From positions 1 through 5,252 of the forward strand of contig JAIJJM010000188.1 of NCBI GenBank assembly GCA_022728415.1: a DNA stretch of 5,252 bases, in the 5' to 3' direction. The notes beneath the pieces are model-generated. The model saw only the letters and a program-made list of their open reading frames with translations. It was not told where the DNA came from and did not search any database. Below, piece by piece: positions 4,493 to 5,252 of this stretch. The stretch comes from Collinsella sp. GTDB lineage: Bacteria > Actinomycetota > Coriobacteriia > Coriobacteriales > Coriobacteriaceae. Within the stretch, counting starts at the first letter, position 1, and each line of letters opens with the position of its first letter. The position numbers were made by a program, and so were the translations under genes.

Positions 4493-4687
4493 ATGAACAA
4501 GCAGCAGCAAGCCGTACTCAACATGGCAGGATTCATAAAAAGCCAAAGCCTGACGCTGCTCGAAAAGCTGGACGCACTCGATGCTGACGAACAGGCTACC
4601 ATGTGTGAGAAGCTGCACGAACTCGCAGAAGAACTCCAGAACAGCATCCAGACACGCTTTGAAGTAGAAAATAGCACAGAGAGATAA
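4493..4687 (+). CDS. rop: Rop/Rom, RNA I-RNA II kissing-complex stabiliser
   Basis: This 64-residue protein matches Rop (Rom), a four-helix-bundle homodimer that stabilises the loop-loop contact of RNA I and RNA II and lowers copy number. The first helix keeps the RNA-binding face known from pMB1 Rop: Lys3, Asn10, Phe14, Gln18 and Lys25. The helix-helix turn LDADEQA (29-35) is unchanged. Cys38 is kept, while the second Cys of pMB1 Rop (Cys52) is Ile here, and the tail ENSTER is different and one residue longer. About half to two thirds of residues match pMB1 Rop from memory, in line with this plasmid's different RNA I. GGAG (4478-4481) lies 11 nt before the ATG, a rather long spacing. The gene faces the origin, convergent with RNA II. 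Confidence 0.95.
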   Translation: MNKQQQAVLNMAGFIKSQSLTLLEKLDALDADEQATMCEKLHELAEELQNSIQTRFEVENSTER

Positions 4688-4836
4688 CGCTCAGGACAGG
4701 ATGCCGAACGGCACAACAGAGCGTAAGGAGAAAATGTCACATAAGGCGCTCTTCCGCTTCCTCGCTCACTGACTCGCTACGCTCGGACGTTCGACTGCGG
4801 CGAGCGGTGTCAGCTCACTCAAAAGCGGTAATACGG

Positions 4837-4845
4837 TTATCCACA
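4837..4845 (+). promoter_or_regulatory. DnaA box
   Basis: TTATCCACA is a perfect strong DnaA box, about 75 bp beyond the origin. The same box is found beside the pMB1 origin, where DnaA helps recruit the primosome for lagging-strand synthesis. The DNA around it (4741-4870) closely resembles the corresponding pMB1 segment and has no gene. Confidence 0.85.
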
Positions 4846-4912
4846 GAATCAGGGGATAAAGCCGGAAAGAACATGTGAGCAAAAAGCAAAGCACCGGAAG
4901 AAGCCAGCGCCG

Positions 4913-4925
4913 CAGGCGTTTTTCC
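4913..4925 (-). other. ori: Origin of leading-strand replication (RNA-DNA switch point)
   Basis: The RNA-to-DNA transition of ColE1-type plasmids occurs at an A-run in RNA II about 555 nt from its start. Here GGAAAAACG on the minus strand (4917-4925) lies at that distance from 320 across the circle junction. The C-rich template tract at 4936-4941, just upstream on the RNA II path, is the partner of the RNA II G-rich loop. Confidence 0.85.
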
Positions 4926-5252
4926 ATAGGCTCCGCCCCCCTGACGAGCATCACAAAAATCGACGCTCAAGCCAGAGGTGGCGAAACCCGACAGGACTAT
5001 AAAGATACCAGGCGTTTCCCCCTGGAAGCTCCCTCGTGCGCTCTCCTGTTCCGACCCTGCCGCTTACCGGATACCTGTCCGCCTTTCTCCCTTCGGGAAG
5101 CGTGGCGCTTTCTCATAGCTCACGCTGTTGGTATCTCGGCTCGGTGTAGGTCGTTCGCTCCAAGCTGGGCTGTGTGCACGAACCCCCCGTTCAGCCCGAC
5201 CGCTGCGCCTTATCCGGTAACTATCGTCTTGAGTCCAACCCGGTAAGACACG
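4919..5252 (-). ncRNA. RNA II: RNA II replication preprimer, 3' part
   Basis: This is the origin-proximal section of RNA II, which continues from position 1 on the circle. The part 5154-5252 repeats 1-99 and is not a second copy. The sequence is close to pMB1 throughout, with few single-base differences. It contains no gene: frames open on either strand here have no ribosome-binding site and encode nothing recognisable. Confidence 0.9.
5154..5252. repeat. Right copy of the 99-bp terminal redundancy
   Basis: Identical to 1-99. Trimming one copy closes the circle at 5,153 bp and makes the RNA II region continuous. Confidence 0.95.

Noticed and set aside
4390..4740. A 116-codon minus-strand frame over rop.
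   Set aside because: It is the antisense shadow of rop, Ser/Cys/Phe-rich, with no support as a gene.
4875..5246. A 123-codon plus-strand frame across the origin.
   Set aside because: It lies in the RNA II/origin sequence, a well-known non-coding element, and runs into the assembly overlap.
4742..5252. Possible cloning-vector (pBR322/pUC) contamination, because the origin looks so familiar.
   Set aside because: The origin has scattered natural differences, different RNA I hairpins and a diverged rop, and it joins native colicin and cer DNA with no marker gene or polylinker.

Overview
This window is an essentially complete small colicinogenic plasmid of the ColE1 family, as found in Escherichia coli and Shigella. 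Its first 99 bases (1-99) are repeated exactly at its end (5154-5252). Read as a circle, the replicon is therefore 5,153 bp, with position 5153 followed by position 1. From memory only, this is the size of the small colicin E1 plasmid (spB) of Shigella sonnei; I could not check it. There is no antibiotic-resistance gene, insertion sequence or CRISPR array.

Replication region (about 4700-5252 joined to 1-367): a theta origin primed by RNA II on the minus strand, with the antisense regulator RNA I opposite it. Both promoters, the RNA I terminator, the G-rich RNA II segment with its matching C-rich template next to the origin, and a perfect DnaA box can be seen. rop/rom (4493-4687) encodes the small dimer that stabilises RNA I-RNA II pairing. 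The second and third RNA I hairpins differ from pMB1/pBR322 and look like those I remember for CloDF13/RSF1030-type plasmids.

Colicin region (341-2613): cea (colicin E1, minus strand), imm (immunity, plus strand, convergent) and kil (lysis lipoprotein, minus strand). cea has a strong promoter covered by two overlapping LexA boxes and a CRP site centred near -62. SOS induction should produce cea mRNA that reads through antisense to imm into kil and stops at a terminator lying inside the RNA II promoter. The short kil gene (45 codons) is complete.

Middle region (2724-3885): exc1 (helix-turn-helix plus coiled coil) and exc2 (lipoprotein), historically called entry exclusion genes. They are followed by the cer dimer-resolution site with its XerC/XerD core, ARG box and a probable Rcd checkpoint RNA running antisense to the end of exc2.

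Mobilisation region (3874-4393): an oriT-like inverted repeat with a nick-like motif and the accessory gene mbeC. The relaxase mbeA and the overlapping mbeB/mbeD of full-length ColE1 are absent. An orphan ribosome-binding site after mbeC now runs into cer accessory DNA. This looks like a mobilisation-deleted ColE1 relative that could still be moved by a relaxase supplied in trans.

I see no wholly new system. The points worth a second look are the relaxase deletion scar, the mosaic colicin gene, the RNA I specificity and several overlaps of coding and regulatory DNA.
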